64,000 bases of DNA. Origin: Halomonas sp. (GTDB taxonomy: Bacteria; Pseudomonadota; Gammaproteobacteria; Pseudomonadales; Halomonadaceae). The stretch is taken from the NCBI GenBank assembly GCA_018401555.1, contig JAGYKP010000080.1, positions 82,655-146,654 on the forward strand. Direction: 5' to 3'. How positions within the stretch are numbered: the stretch's first letter is position 1; every line of letters starts with the position of its first letter. Shown piece by piece: positions 1 through 8,965 of this stretch. The notes under the pieces were generated by a model. That model worked only from the letters and a program-made list of their open reading frames with translations. It was not told the DNA's origin and did no database searches. Made by a program: the position numbers and the translations under genes.

Positions 1-155
1 GCATAGACCTGGGCAAGCTTCTGGGCCAGGTCGTCGGCGCGGATGCGGACGCAGCCGCTGGCCACGTAGCGCGGCGTGGCCGTGGTCACGTCCAGCACGC
101 CATAGCCGGTGATCCGCGAGCCGGGATCGATACCCAGGATCAGCATGTCGGCCAT
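1..155 (-). CDS. ruvC: Holliday junction resolvase RuvC (N-terminal part, cut by window edge)
   Basis: RuvC is the endonuclease that cuts Holliday junctions with RuvAB during recombination repair. Only the first 51 codons lie in the window. They read [20 protein letters not shown] at the start, the classic RuvC beginning in which Asp10 matches the first catalytic acidic residue. The ATG (complement of 153-155) directly abuts the yebC TGA stop (156-158), so the two genes are co-transcribed, as in many gammaproteobacteria. The rest of the gene lies left of the window. Confidence 0.93.
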   Translation of the reverse strand, partial: MADMLILGIDPGSRITGYGVLDVTTATPRYVASGCVRIRADDLAQKLAQVY

Positions 156-905
156 TCACTCGATAGCGTCGAGAACGGCATCGTCGAACTCCGCGTTGGT
201 GGTGACATTCTGGACGTCATCCAGATCCTCGAGCATGTCGATCAGGCGGATCACCTTGCGGGCAAGCTCCTCGTCCTCGATCGGTGTGGTGGTCTCGGGG
301 AACAGGCCCAGTTCGCTGCGCTCGGGCTCGATGTTCGCCGCGATCAGCGCCTCCTTGACCGCGTGGTAGGCGTCGGGGGCAGTGACCACCTCCAGGGTGT
401 CGTCATCGAGGGTCACGATATCCTCGGGCTCGGCCTCCAGGGTGGCCTCGATCACCGCCTCCTCCGAGATCCCCGCAGGCAGCGCCAGGCGGCCCTGCTT
501 GTGGAACATGAAGGCCACCGAGCCGCTGGTGCCGAGGTTGCCGCCGCACTTGTTGAAGGCGTGTCGCACCTCGGAGACGGTGCGGTTGCGGTTGTCGGTG
601 AGGCACTCGACCATCACCGCCACCCCTTCCGGGCCGTAGCCCTCGTAGATGCACTCCTCCATGGCGTCGTCGTCGGCATTGCCGGCGCCGCGATCGATGG
701 CGCGCTGCACGGTGTCCTTGGGCATGTTCTGGCCCAGCGCCTTGTCCACGGCGGTGCGCAGGCGCGGGTTGTCCGCGGTATCCGGGCCACCCTGGCGCGC
801 GGCCACGGTGAGCTCACGGATCAGCTTGTTGAAGATCTTGCCGCGCTTGGCGTCCTGGGCCGCCTTGCGGTGCTTGATATTGGACCATTTGCTATGGCCG
901 GCCAT
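156..905 (-). CDS. yebC: YebC/PmpR family DNA-binding regulatory protein
   Basis: A 249-residue member of the YebC/PmpR family. Family members have been described as DNA-binding regulators and, more recently, as factors that help ribosomes through difficult sequences. The N-terminus [20 protein letters not shown] is the family signature, and the acidic C-terminal half ([10 protein letters not shown]...EDLDDVQNV) is also typical. The frame is open upstream as far as about 1157, but the ATG at 903-905 is chosen because it begins the conserved signature and has a strong Shine-Dalgarno (CGGAGGTAG, complement of 907-915). The upstream extension would translate the extragenic repeat at 961-1075. 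It lies between aspS and ruvC, the usual neighbourhood. Confidence 0.95.
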   Translation of the reverse strand: MAGHSKWSNIKHRKAAQDAKRGKIFNKLIRELTVAARQGGPDTADNPRLRTAVDKALGQNMPKDTVQRAIDRGAGNADDDAMEECIYEGYGPEGVAVMVECLTDNRNRTVSEVRHAFNKCGGNLGTSGSVAFMFHKQGRLALPAGISEEAVIEATLEAEPEDIVTLDDDTLEVVTAPDAYHAVKEALIAANIEPERSELGLFPETTTPIEDEELARKVIRLIDMLEDLDDVQNVTTNAEFDDAVLDAIE

Positions 906-960
906 GCTACCTCCGTTTATCCGTAAACGCTGGCAGGTGTGGCTTCCACCATGGCGAGGG

Positions 961-1075
961 TCGCCGGGGGCAAGCCGAAGAGGAGGTCCTACGCCAGGGA
1001 TGGCGTCGGTAGCGCCCAGGGATGGGTTCACAGCGCCTCCTCGTCGGTCCGGCGCCCCGGGGCTTGCCCCCGGAT
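961..1075. repeat. Extragenic interspersed repeat, copy A
   Basis: About 115 bases between yebC and aspS match two other intergenic stretches (11,463-11,650 and, inverted, 18,127-18,233). Shared blocks are a CCGGGG-CAAGCC-like left end, GAGGAGGTCCTACGCCAGGG, then GGCGTCGGTAGCGCCCAGGG, then GGGTTCACAGCGCCTCCTCG, and a CGCCGGG or CGGCGCC right end. GAGGAGG on the left and CCTCCTC on the right are complementary, so the transcript could fold. On the other strand all three copies would encode the same peptide ([13 protein letters not shown]), which shows the similarity clearly, but no gene is implied. Together with short flanks this explains the whole yebC-aspS gap (906-1173). Confidence 0.8.
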
Positions 1076-1173
1076 CAGCCCCGGGGACGCCACAACACCT
1101 GCGCTTCAGTGCAAACAGGATACAACACCGGCGCCCTGGGGCGCCGGTGAGATGCATCGGGTCGGGGGCGACG

Positions 1174-2955
1174 TCACTCGCCGGCGGACTCGGCCCTGGC
1201 CTTCTGGCGCAGGCGGATATTCAGCTCCTTGAGCTGGTCGCCGCTGACCTCTCCCGGCGCGTCGGTCATCAGGCAGGCCGCGCTCTGGGTCTTCGGGAAG
1301 GCGATCACCTCACGGATGGTACGCCCGCCGGTCATCAGCATCACCAGGCGGTCGAGGCCGAAGGCCAGGCCACCGTGGGGCGGTGCGCCGTACTGCAGGG
1401 CGTCGAGCAGGAAGCCGAACTTCTCGCGGGCCTCCTCCTCGCCGATGCCGAGGATCTCGAACACGCGGCGCTGCATCGCCTGGTCATGGATACGAATGGA
1501 ACCACCGCCCAGCTCGGTGCCGTTGAGCACCATGTCGTAGGCACGCGAGAGCGCCTCGGCAGGGTTCTCCTTGAGCTCCTCGGGGCTGCACGCCGGCGAG
1601 GTGAAGGGGTGGTGCAGCGGGCTCAGGCGTCCGTCGTCATCGGCCTCGAACATCGGGAAGTCCACCACCCACAGCGGCGCCCACTCCCGGGTGTAGAGGT
1701 CGAGGTCCTCGCCCAGCTTGATGCGCAGCGCACCGATCGCCTCGTTGACGATGCGGGCCTTGTCGGCGCCGAAGAAGATGATGTCGCCATCCTCGGCGCC
1801 CACTCGCTCGAGGAGCTCCTCGACCACGTTCTCCATGAACTTGACGATGGGCGACTGCAGACCCTCCAGTCCCTTGGCGCGTTCGTTGACCTTGATCCAG
1901 GCCAGGCCCTTGGCACCGTAGATGCCGACGAACTTGGTGTACTCGTCGATCTCCTTGCGCGAGAGCCTGGCGCCGCCCGGTACACGCAGGGCAGCCACGC
2001 GGCCGTCGTCGGCGCTGGCCGGCCCGGAGAAGACCTTGAAGTCGACTTGCTTCATCAGGTCATCGACGTCGGTGAGCTCCAGCGGAATGCGCAGGTCGGG
2101 CTTGTCGGAGCCGAAGCGGTTCATCGCCTCGTGCCAGCTCATGCGCGGGAACTCGGGCAGCTCGACACTCAGCACTTCCTGGAACAGCTGGCGGATCATC
2201 GCCTCGGTGATGCCCATGATGTCCTCTTCTTCCACGAAGGAAGCCTCGAGGTCGATCTGGGTGAACTCCGGCTGACGGTCGGCACGCAGGTCCTCGTCGC
2301 GGAAGCACTTGGCGATCTGGTAGTAGCGATCGAAGCCGGCCACCATCAGCAGCTGCTTGAACAGCTGCGGCGACTGGGGCAGCGCGAAGAAGCTGCCCGC
2401 GTGGGTACGGCTGGGCACCAGGTAGTCGCGGGCACCCTCGGGGGTGGCACGGGTCAGGATCGGCGTCTCGATATCGAGGAAGCCCTGGCCCTCGAGGAAG
2501 GCGCGCACGCTGTGGGAGATGCGCGAGCGCAGGCGCAGCTTGTCGATCATCTCCGGGCGGCGCAGGTCGATGTAGCGGTGCTTGAGACGCACTTCCTCAC
2601 CCACCTTGCCGTGCTCGTCGAGCTGGAACGGCGGGGTGGCGGCGGTGTTGAGTACCTCGACGTCCTTGGCCAGCACCTCGATCATGCCGGTGGGCATGTT
2701 GGGGTTCTGGGTACCCTCGGGGCGCAGCCGGACGCGGCCCTGGATGCGCAGCACATACTCGCTGCGGGCACGGTCGGCGTTGGCGAAGGCCTCGGCGGTG
2801 TCGGGGTCGACCACGACCTGGGCGATGCCATCACGATCGCGCATGTCGAGGAAGATCACGCCCCCGTGGTCACGGCGGCGGTGTACCCAGCCGCACAGGG
2901 TGACCGTCTGGTCCACCAGGGTCTCGTTGAGCTGGCCGCAATAATGGCTGCGCAT
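1174..2955 (-). CDS. aspS: Aspartyl-tRNA synthetase
   Basis: A class II aminoacyl-tRNA synthetase of 593 residues, close to the E. coli length (590), that charges tRNA-Asp in the cytoplasm. The N-terminal anticodon-binding OB fold begins [20 protein letters not shown]. Motif 2 is visible as [19 protein letters not shown] near residues 217-235, and motif 3 near the C-terminus as [12 protein letters not shown]. The ATG at 2953-2955 is chosen by homology. The frame stays open further upstream into the zinc-ribbon gene, which I attribute to a lost base there rather than to a fusion. It is followed by yebC-ruvC on the same strand. Confidence 0.97.
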   Translation of the reverse strand: MRSHYCGQLNETLVDQTVTLCGWVHRRRDHGGVIFLDMRDRDGIAQVVVDPDTAEAFANADRARSEYVLRIQGRVRLRPEGTQNPNMPTGMIEVLAKDVEVLNTAATPPFQLDEHGKVGEEVRLKHRYIDLRRPEMIDKLRLRSRISHSVRAFLEGQGFLDIETPILTRATPEGARDYLVPSRTHAGSFFALPQSPQLFKQLLMVAGFDRYYQIAKCFRDEDLRADRQPEFTQIDLEASFVEEEDIMGITEAMIRQLFQEVLSVELPEFPRMSWHEAMNRFGSDKPDLRIPLELTDVDDLMKQVDFKVFSGPASADDGRVAALRVPGGARLSRKEIDEYTKFVGIYGAKGLAWIKVNERAKGLEGLQSPIVKFMENVVEELLERVGAEDGDIIFFGADKARIVNEAIGALRIKLGEDLDLYTREWAPLWVVDFPMFEADDDGRLSPLHHPFTSPACSPEELKENPAEALSRAYDMVLNGTELGGGSIRIHDQAMQRRVFEILGIGEEEAREKFGFLLDALQYGAPPHGGLAFGLDRLVMLMTGGRTIREVIAFPKTQSAACLMTDAPGEVSGDQLKELNIRLRQKARAESAGE

Positions 2956-3016
2956 GTCGTGTCCTGTTCTGTTGCGTGGTGTAAGTCGAATAACGTGAAT
3001 CGACGCAGGGCGGCCC

Positions 3017-3282
3017 TCAGGCCGCCGCTCCATCCTCTTTTGCTGGTCTTGGCGTCGAGGCTTGGCGCCACCGCCGTCACCGGCGAGGTTCTTCTTGCTG
3101 CCGGACTTGAAATCGGTCTCGTACCAGCCACCGCCAGCCAGCCGGAAACCGGCGGCAGAGACCAGGCGCGACAGCGCCGAGGCCGCGCAGGCGGGGCAGT
3201 CGGTCAGCGGCTCTGCGCTGAGCTTCTGAAGCTTTTCCAGACGGTGGCCGCAGGCCTTGCACTCGTATTCGTAGATGGGCAT
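3017..3282 (-). CDS. FmdB-type zinc-ribbon protein, probable frameshift near its end
   Basis: A small putative regulatory protein of the FmdB/CxxC zinc-ribbon family. It begins [20 protein letters not shown] and has two Cys pairs (CKAC and CPAC) that would bind one zinc, followed by the family motif [20 protein letters not shown]. Its function is unproven in the family. As sequenced, the frame misses its stop and runs into aspS. A single missing base near 3065 would give a natural end (..[13 protein letters not shown] at 3017-3019), which fits homologues of about 85-90 residues. That stop lies in a perfect 7-bp hairpin (GGCGGCC-TGAG-GGCCGCC). It sits just upstream of aspS, its usual neighbour. 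Confidence 0.8.
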
Positions 3283-3372
3283 GGTTTGATCACTCCCAAT
3301 CGTCATCACCCAGTATCAGGACGCGGTCGGGCCAGGCCCGACTCAGGCGAATATGCGGCCGGCCCTGGCAAC

Positions 3373-3400
3373 TTCCAAGCCTGCCAAAGCCGGCTATTAT
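3373..3400 (+). promoter_or_regulatory. Possible sigma-70 promoter of the nucleoside/ribose trio
   Basis: TTCCAA (3373-3378), a 16-base spacer and TATTAT (3395-3400) lie 56 bases before the ATG of the 2-hydroxyacid dehydrogenase, in the divergent gap with fmdB. The -35 match is poor, so this is a weak call from sequence alone. Confidence 0.25.
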
Positions 3401-3455
3401 AGCGCGCCTGACACCAGTGCGGGCAAGGCGCACCTCACACAGCAAGGATCCCTCG

Positions 3456-4394
3456 ATGAAAGCCGTGATTCTCGATGCCGCAAGCCTCGGCCCCGATGTC
3501 GACCTGGCGCCTCTGCGTGACCAGGTCGATGACCTGGTCATCCACGCCAGAAGCACCACCCATGAGGCCCGGGAGCGCCTCGCCGACGCCGAGGTGGCGA
3601 TCGTCAACAAGGTGGTGCTGGACGCCGAGACCCTGGACGCCCTGCCCTCCCTGAGGCTGATCTGCGTGCTGGCCACGGGAACCAACAACATCGACATGGC
3701 CGCGGCGCGGCGCCTGGGTATCACGGTCCGCAACGTGACCGGCTACGGCACCGCCAGCGTTGCCCAGCATACCCTGATGCTGTTGCTGACCCTGGCCAAT
3801 CGCCTGCCGCTCTATGGGCGCGACGTGGCGACAGGCCGCTGGAACGAGAGCCCCTTCTTCTGCCTGATGGATCATCGCACCTTGCAGCTCGAGGGCAAGC
3901 ACCTGGCGATCGTCGGCCAGGGGGAGCTGGGGAGCCGTGTGGCACAGCTGGCCGAAGCGTTCGGCATGCGCGTGACCTTCACCGCCCGCCCCGGTAACGA
4001 GGCCCATGACGAGCGCCCTGGCCTGGCCGAGCTGGCCGCGGAGGTGGATGCGATCAGCCTGCACTGCCCGCTCAACGAGGACACTCACCACCTGGTGGGC
4101 GCCGATCTGCTGGCCCGGCTACGCCCCGGCGCCCTGCTGGTCAACTGCGCCCGGGGTGGCATCATCGACGAAGCGGCGGCCCTCACCGCCCTGCGCGATG
4201 GGCGCCTGGGTGGGCTCGGCGTGGACGTGCTGCCCGAGGAGCCGCCCCGGGATGGCCACCCGCTGATCGATGCCCTGAATGAACCGCTCAACCTGATCGT
4301 TACGCCCCACAATGCCTGGATCACGCCCGAGGCGCGTCAGAACGTGGTGGCGCTGACGGCCGACAACCTCCGCGACTGGTCACGGGGGCGGTGA
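3456..4394 (+). CDS. D-isomer-specific 2-hydroxyacid dehydrogenase (glycerate/hydroxypyruvate reductase type)
   Basis: A cytoplasmic NAD(P)-dependent enzyme of 312 residues that would interconvert a 2-ketoacid and a D-2-hydroxyacid. The nucleotide-binding loop GQGELGS is near residues 155-161. The catalytic Arg-Glu-His set is present: Arg in NCARGG (about 234), Glu in VLPEEPP (about 261) and His in TPHNAW (about 285). The pattern TGTNNIDMAAA is common in hydroxypyruvate/glycerate dehydrogenases (HprA-like), but the substrate is not fixed by sequence. The start is the ATG preceded by AGGATCC at 3445-3451. Its stop lies two bases before the ATG of the PfkB kinase, so the two are translationally close, and a nucleoside hydrolase follows. 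Confidence 0.88.
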   Translation: MKAVILDAASLGPDVDLAPLRDQVDDLVIHARSTTHEARERLADAEVAIVNKVVLDAETLDALPSLRLICVLATGTNNIDMAAARRLGITVRNVTGYGTASVAQHTLMLLLTLANRLPLYGRDVATGRWNESPFFCLMDHRTLQLEGKHLAIVGQGELGSRVAQLAEAFGMRVTFTARPGNEAHDERPGLAELAAEVDAISLHCPLNEDTHHLVGADLLARLRPGALLVNCARGGIIDEAAALTALRDGRLGGLGVDVLPEEPPRDGHPLIDALNEPLNLIVTPHNAWITPEARQNVVALTADNLRDWSRGR

Positions 4395-4396
4395 CG

Positions 4397-5358
4397 ATGC
4401 ACGGAGTCGAGAGCCGGCACTTCTACTGCCACAACTACGGTTCCATCAACCTCGACCACTTCTATCGGGTACCCCACCTGGTGGCGCCGGGGAGACACTG
4501 GCCAGCCGCGACTACCGCGTGGGCCTGGGCGGCAAGGGCGCCAACCAGTCGCTGGCCATGGCTCGGGCCGGCGGCCGCCTCAGCCACTGGGGGCGCGTGG
4601 GGAGGCAGGACGCCTGGGCCCGCGACACCCTGGCCCGGGCCGGCGTCGAGGTCGGCCAGGTCAGGCTGGTCGATGAGCCCAGCGGGCACGCCATCATCCA
4701 GGTGGACGACGCCGGCGAGAACGCCATCATCCTGTTCCCTGGCGCCAATCACGGCAGCTCGCGAGAGCAGCTGGCCGAGCTCGTCGATGCGGCCACCCCG
4801 GGTGACTGGCTGCTGCTGCAGAACGAGCGTAGCGGCCTGGAAGAACTGGATCCCCTGGCCGTCGAGCGGGGCCTCAAGGTGGCCTTCAACCCGGCGCCGA
4901 TGGATGACAGCGTGGTCCAGCTGCCGCTGTCGCTGTGTTCCGTGCTGTTCGTCAACCGCACCGAAGCCGCCCGACTGGCTGGCCTCGCCGTGCAGAGCAG
5001 CGCCGAGGCGCTGCTCGATGCCCTGGCTGCACAGCTGCCCGAGACCGAGGTGGTGCTGACCCTGGGCGGCGAAGGCGCCTGGCACCAGCACTGCGATGAA
5101 CGCCGCCACCAGCCGGCGCTACCGGTCGTTGCGGTGGACACCACCGCCGCCGGCGATACCTTCATCGGCTACTATCTGGCCGCCCTGCAGGCGGGCATGC
5201 CCATCGCCGAGTGCCTGCGCCGCGCCGCCACTGCCGCGGCCCTCGGCGTGCAGCGCCCCGGAGCCGCGGAGAGCATTCCCACCCTCGATGAGGTGGAGCG
5301 GGCCCTGAAGCAAGGCACCGGGTCACCGGGTGCCCCCGTCAACCCTGAAGCCCCCTGA
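4397..5358 (+). CDS. PfkB/ribokinase-family sugar kinase (one frameshift)
   Basis: A carbohydrate kinase of the ribokinase fold, about 320 residues once repaired. The N-terminus (HFYCHNYGSINLDHFYRVPH) and the PfkB signature LGGKGANQSLAMARAGG lie in different frames; adding one G to the GGGG run at about 4490 joins them. The C-terminal signature VAVDTTAAGDTF contains the catalytic Asp in an AAGD loop. The 'GGKGANQ' form is that of ribokinases, so ribose or a nucleoside is the likely substrate. It sits between a 2-hydroxyacid dehydrogenase and a nucleoside hydrolase, so the ribose freed from nucleosides could be phosphorylated here (inference). Confidence 0.85.
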
Positions 5359-5372
5359 CAGCGGAGCGCGTC

Positions 5373-6317
5373 ATGACACATTCCATCATCTTCGATACCG
5401 ACCCCGGCGTGGATGACGCCCAGGCCATCGCTATCGCCTTGCGCCATCCCGAGATCGAGCTGCTGGGCATGACCACCACCTACGGCAACGTCGACGTGGA
5501 GGTGGCTACCCGCAATGCCCTGCTGCTCGCCCAGCTGGCCGGGCGCGACGATGTCCCGGTCGCCCAGGGTGCCGCCGCACCCGTGGTCAAGGCACGCCAC
5601 GCGCCCCCCGCCCATATCCATGGCGCCAACGGCCTGGGTGATATCGCCCTGCCCGAGGTCGCCGGGCGGGCCGAGCCCCGCAGTGCGGCACAGTTCATCG
5701 TCGAGACGGTCAACGCCCGCCCCGGCGAGGTGACCCTGGTGGCAGTGGGTCCGGTGGGCAACCTGGCAGCGGCGCTGCAGCTCGACCCCGCGATCATCGA
5801 CAAGGTGAAGCAGGTGGTGATCATGGGCGGGTCGGTCCGCGAGGGCGGCAATGTCACGCCCGTGGCCGAGGCCAACATGTTCAACGACCCGGATGCCGCG
5901 GCCAGGGTACTGACCGCCGGCTGGCCGTTGACCCTGGTGGGGCTCGACGTCACCCACCGCTGCGTGCTGACCCAGGCGCACATGGCGCGTATCGAGGCAG
6001 GCCAGGGAGAGCTCGGAAAGGTACTGGCCGGCAGCTACGCCTTCTACCGGAACTTCTACCACGAGTTCCTGGGCATCGATGGCTGCTGCCCTCACGACAG
6101 CTGCGCCCTGGCCTGGCTGCTGCGCCCGGAGCTGTTCACCACGGCCCGCGGTCACCTCACCGTGGCCACCGAGGGCGATGCCGAGGGTCAGACGATCTTC
6201 GCCCCCGAGGGGCGCGGATTCATCGAGGCGCGCTGGTCGCGCACCCCGCTGGTGCAGGTCTGCCTGGGTGTCGACGGCGAGGCGGTCAGCGACTGGATCG
6301 CCGACGTGCTCGCCTGA
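5373..6317 (+). CDS. Inosine-uridine preferring nucleoside hydrolase
   Basis: A 314-residue calcium-dependent N-ribohydrolase that splits nucleosides into base and ribose. The diagnostic cluster DTDPGVDDA (residues 8-16) gives the metal- and ribose-binding aspartates, followed by GMTTTYGNV, VGPVGNLAAAL, the VIMGGSVREGG loop and HDSCALAWLL at the C-terminal site. Length and motifs are standard. The purine or pyrimidine preference cannot be told. It begins 14 bases after the PfkB kinase, with GCGGAGCGCG as ribosome site, and is the last gene of the plus-strand trio. It converges on the acylphosphatase gene with only three bases between the stops. Confidence 0.93.
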   Translation: MTHSIIFDTDPGVDDAQAIAIALRHPEIELLGMTTTYGNVDVEVATRNALLLAQLAGRDDVPVAQGAAAPVVKARHAPPAHIHGANGLGDIALPEVAGRAEPRSAAQFIVETVNARPGEVTLVAVGPVGNLAAALQLDPAIIDKVKQVVIMGGSVREGGNVTPVAEANMFNDPDAAARVLTAGWPLTLVGLDVTHRCVLTQAHMARIEAGQGELGKVLAGSYAFYRNFYHEFLGIDGCCPHDSCALAWLLRPELFTTARGHLTVATEGDAEGQTIFAPEGRGFIEARWSRTPLVQVCLGVDGEAVSDWIADVLA

Positions 6318-6320
6318 GGC

Positions 6321-6593
6321 TCAGCCGGTACGGAAGTCGTCCGGGGCGTGAGTCTCGAGGACCTCGAACTCCACGTGGGTGACCCGGGCGTTCTCCGGGC
6401 CCTTCCACAGCCATTCGCAGACCGACCTGACCGCCTCCTGATGGCCGCACAGCAACACCTCCACGCGGCCATCGGGCAGGTTGATGGCATGACCGGTCAG
6501 GCGATTCCTGAGGGCCTGCTCCTGGGTGGCTCGACGATACCAGACGCCCTGGACCTTGCCGGTCACCAGAGCCTTCACGCAGGTCATTTGCAT
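6321..6593 (-). CDS. Acylphosphatase
   Basis: A 90-residue small enzyme that hydrolyses carboxyl-phosphate bonds such as acetyl phosphate or carbamoyl phosphate. The phosphate-binding loop GKVQGVWYRR carries the catalytic Arg (residue 20), and GHAINLPDGRVEV carries the catalytic Asn (residue 38). The 18-residue spacing between them is that of the family. Length is standard (YccX-like). It is transcribed alone on the minus strand, convergent with the nucleoside hydrolase. Confidence 0.92.
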   Translation of the reverse strand: MQMTCVKALVTGKVQGVWYRRATQEQALRNRLTGHAINLPDGRVEVLLCGHQEAVRSVCEWLWKGPENARVTHVEFEVLETHAPDDFRTG

Positions 6594-6690
6594 GGCGAAC
6601 TCCTTGTCATGATGGCTGCTGCCTTTCTACCAGCCGCCCGCCCCGTTCGGCCAGCGTCGGGACTCACTGCCCGACTCCCGTGGCGAGAGG

Positions 6691-7707
6691 CTACCGGTAG
6701 TCTGTCGCGTCGTCGCCTGGGGGCGCCGATGCTTCCGGCTGCTCGACAGCGGTGCTGGCCGGCGAATGGCGGATATCTTCAAGGAGCTCACGCCTGACCA
6801 CCACGGCGGTGTTGCGCGGCACCAGGGGCTTGCCTCGCTCGGCAAGGTGGCAACGCGTGAAGGCCGCACCGAACAGCAAAATCAACGAGCTATAGTAGAC
6901 CCAGAGGAGGATCATCACCACCGAGCCCGCCGCCCCGTAGGTGGAGGCGGTGGCGGTATGCGACAGGTAGACGGCGATCACCGAGCGGCCTATCGCGAAC
7001 AGCAACGCGGTAACCACGGCTCCCACCACCACGTCTCGCCAGCTCAATACCACGTCGGGCAGGACCTTGAAGATGGTCGCGAAGAGCGCGGCGATGACCG
7101 CCAGGGAGACCAGGAACTCGGCGGTGGTGGTCAGCAGTCCCACGTAGGGCACCAGCTCGTCGGCTGCCTGCAGGGTGGCGCGAAGCATCACGCCGAGCAC
7201 CAGCGAGACCAGCAGGATGAAGCCGATGGAGAGCACCACGGTCAGCGACAGCAGGCGGTTCTTGATGAACACCAGGGCGCTGTTGGCACTGGGTCGCGCG
7301 GTCACTCCCCAGATGGTGTTGAGGGAGAACTGCATCTGGGCGAAGACGGTTGTGGCACCCACGATCAATGCCCCGAAGCCCAGCAGGGTGGGCAGCAGTC
7401 CCGACTCCTCGATGCGTGACTGGGCCACGGCGGCCTCGATGGCGGCGGCGGCATCCTGGCCCATGGTGCCCTGCAACTGGGCGACGATCTGCCCATGGGC
7501 GGCCTCCTCCCCCAGCACCAGTCCGATCACGGTGACCGCGATGATCACCGTGGGTGCCAGGGAGAACAGCGTGTAGAAGGCCAGCGAGCCGGCATAGCTG
7601 AAGGCGTTGCGCTCCAGCCACAGGCGGATGGCGCCGTGCATCACCTGCCACCAGAACATCACCTCGGCCTTGAGCCGGGCGGGCGATAGCTTCCTTGGAT
7701 CGAACAT
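6691..7707 (-). CDS. YihY/virulence factor BrkB family inner membrane protein
   Basis: An integral membrane protein of 338 residues with about six hydrophobic segments (for example YAGSLAFYTLFSLAPTVIIA near residues 40-60 and GAAGSVVMILLWVYYSSLIL near 260-280). The family motif pair SYAGSLAFYTLFSLAP and ..SVVMILLWVYY..LILLFGAAFT is clear. YihY was once called RNase BN wrongly; no function is established. The ATG at 7705-7707 is preferred because the protein start MFDPRKLSPARL fits the family, although the frame is open further upstream. The C-terminal 35 residues are polar and variable. Confidence 0.9.
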   Translation of the reverse strand: MFDPRKLSPARLKAEVMFWWQVMHGAIRLWLERNAFSYAGSLAFYTLFSLAPTVIIAVTVIGLVLGEEAAHGQIVAQLQGTMGQDAAAAIEAAVAQSRIEESGLLPTLLGFGALIVGATTVFAQMQFSLNTIWGVTARPSANSALVFIKNRLLSLTVVLSIGFILLVSLVLGVMLRATLQAADELVPYVGLLTTTAEFLVSLAVIAALFATIFKVLPDVVLSWRDVVVGAVVTALLFAIGRSVIAVYLSHTATASTYGAAGSVVMILLWVYYSSLILLFGAAFTRCHLAERGKPLVPRNTAVVVRRELLEDIRHSPASTAVEQPEASAPPGDDATDYR

Positions 7708-7857
7708 CAAACTCCCCGCTTCCCTGTGCCTGTCGAAGATCGTTTTGCCACAGCATACCCGAAGCCCACCTCGAGCGTCTTGCCGGGCCCGAGGACGCAT
7801 TGCAAGCCACTGTGCGCACAAACATAATGGAGTGGACACTTCACAGCAGGCCCCTCC

Positions 7858-8953
7858 ATGAGCCCTTGCACGGACGCCACTTCCGAGAGTCCCGATTTCG
7901 ACTGCCTGGTCTTCATCGGCCGCTTCCAGCCGCCCCACCTGGGCCACCTCGCGGTGATCCATCAGGCTCTGAAGCGCGCGCGGCAGGTAATCGTGATGGT
8001 GGGTTCGGCCTGGCAGGCGCGCTCCCTGCGCAACCCCTGGCGCTTCGACGAGCGTCGCGCCATGCTGCGCAGCGCCTTCGATGCCGAGGAGAATGAACGC
8101 CTCGCCGTGGTACCGCTGCTCGATGCCCTCTACAACAACGATGTCTGGGTGCGTGACGTGCAGCGCAAGGTGCGTGATATCGCCAGCCCGCTCGGGGCAC
8201 GACTGCCGCGCATCGGCCTGATCGGGGCCAGCCGCCGGCCAGTCCAGCTACTACCTGTCGCTGTTTCCCCAGTGGGAGTCGGTGAGCGTGCCGCTGGTGG
8301 AGGGCATCTCCGCCAGCCAGATCCGTGAGCGACTGTTCCGCTCCACCTCCTCCGCCGGCGACTACCTGAGCACGGGCGCGTCCCACGACCTGCCTCCCGG
8401 GGTTGTCGATACCCTGCGTGGCTTCTGCGCCGGGGAGGGTTACCGCCAGCTGATCGAGGAGCAGGTGCTGCTCGACCAATACCGCAGCGCCTGGGCCCAG
8501 GCGCCCTACCCACCCATCTTCGTCACGGTCAATGCGGTGGTGGTGCAGTCCGGCCATGTACTGCTGGTGCGGCGCACCGCGGCGCCCGGCAAGGGGCTCT
8601 ACGCCCTGCCGGGGGGCTTCATCAATCCCCATGAACGCCTGCTGGACGCCTGCCTCCGGGAGCTGCGCGAGCGGGTGCGGTTGAAGGTCCCCGAACCGGT
8701 CCTCAAGGGCTCGCTGCGCGGGCAGCGCCTGTTCGATGAGCCCCATCGCAGCTGGCGGGGGCGCACCCTGGCCGAGGCCTTCTACTTTGCGCTGCGCCCG
8801 GAGCAACAGCTGCCGCGCCTGAAGCCGGTCCAGGGCGGCGATCACGCACGCTGGGTGGCGCTGGCCGACCTCGACCCGGAGAGTCTGTTCGAGGACCACT
8901 TCTTCATCATCCAGGACTTCCTCGGCCTGCCCGCCGATTTCGGCGGGGCCTGA
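7858..8953 (+). CDS. nadM: Bifunctional nicotinamide-nucleotide adenylyltransferase/Nudix hydrolase (one frameshift)
   Basis: A two-domain NAD-metabolism protein of about 365 residues after repair. The N-terminal NadM-type adenylyltransferase shows the nucleotidyltransferase motif FIGRFQPPHLGHL and the C-terminal ISASQIRERL motif. A Nudix domain follows (FVTVNAVVVQSGHVLLVRR). The frame breaks at about 8,230-8,240; the sequence QSSYYLSLFPQWESVSVPL resumes in the next frame. The Nudix box GGFINPHERLLDACLRELRE keeps the first Glu and the RE pair, but the usual REExxGL end reads RERVRL, so one metal-binding Glu is replaced by Arg. The synthetase half should convert NMN and ATP to NAD; the Nudix half may be weakened or altered. 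Confidence 0.88.
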
Positions 8954-8965
8954 CAAGCGGCGGGT

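Noticed and set aside
156..1157. YebC with an 84-residue N-terminal extension
   Set aside because: The extension translates the extragenic repeat and lacks homology; a strong ribosome site precedes the inner ATG.
1174..3282. A real FmdB-AspRS fusion protein
   Set aside because: Both proteins have normal ends when one base is added near 3,065, and frameshifts are frequent in this sequence.
649..3402. A 917-codon plus-strand open frame antisense to aspS
   Set aside because: It is a GC-rich shadow frame; the minus strand holds the conserved AspRS and FmdB genes.
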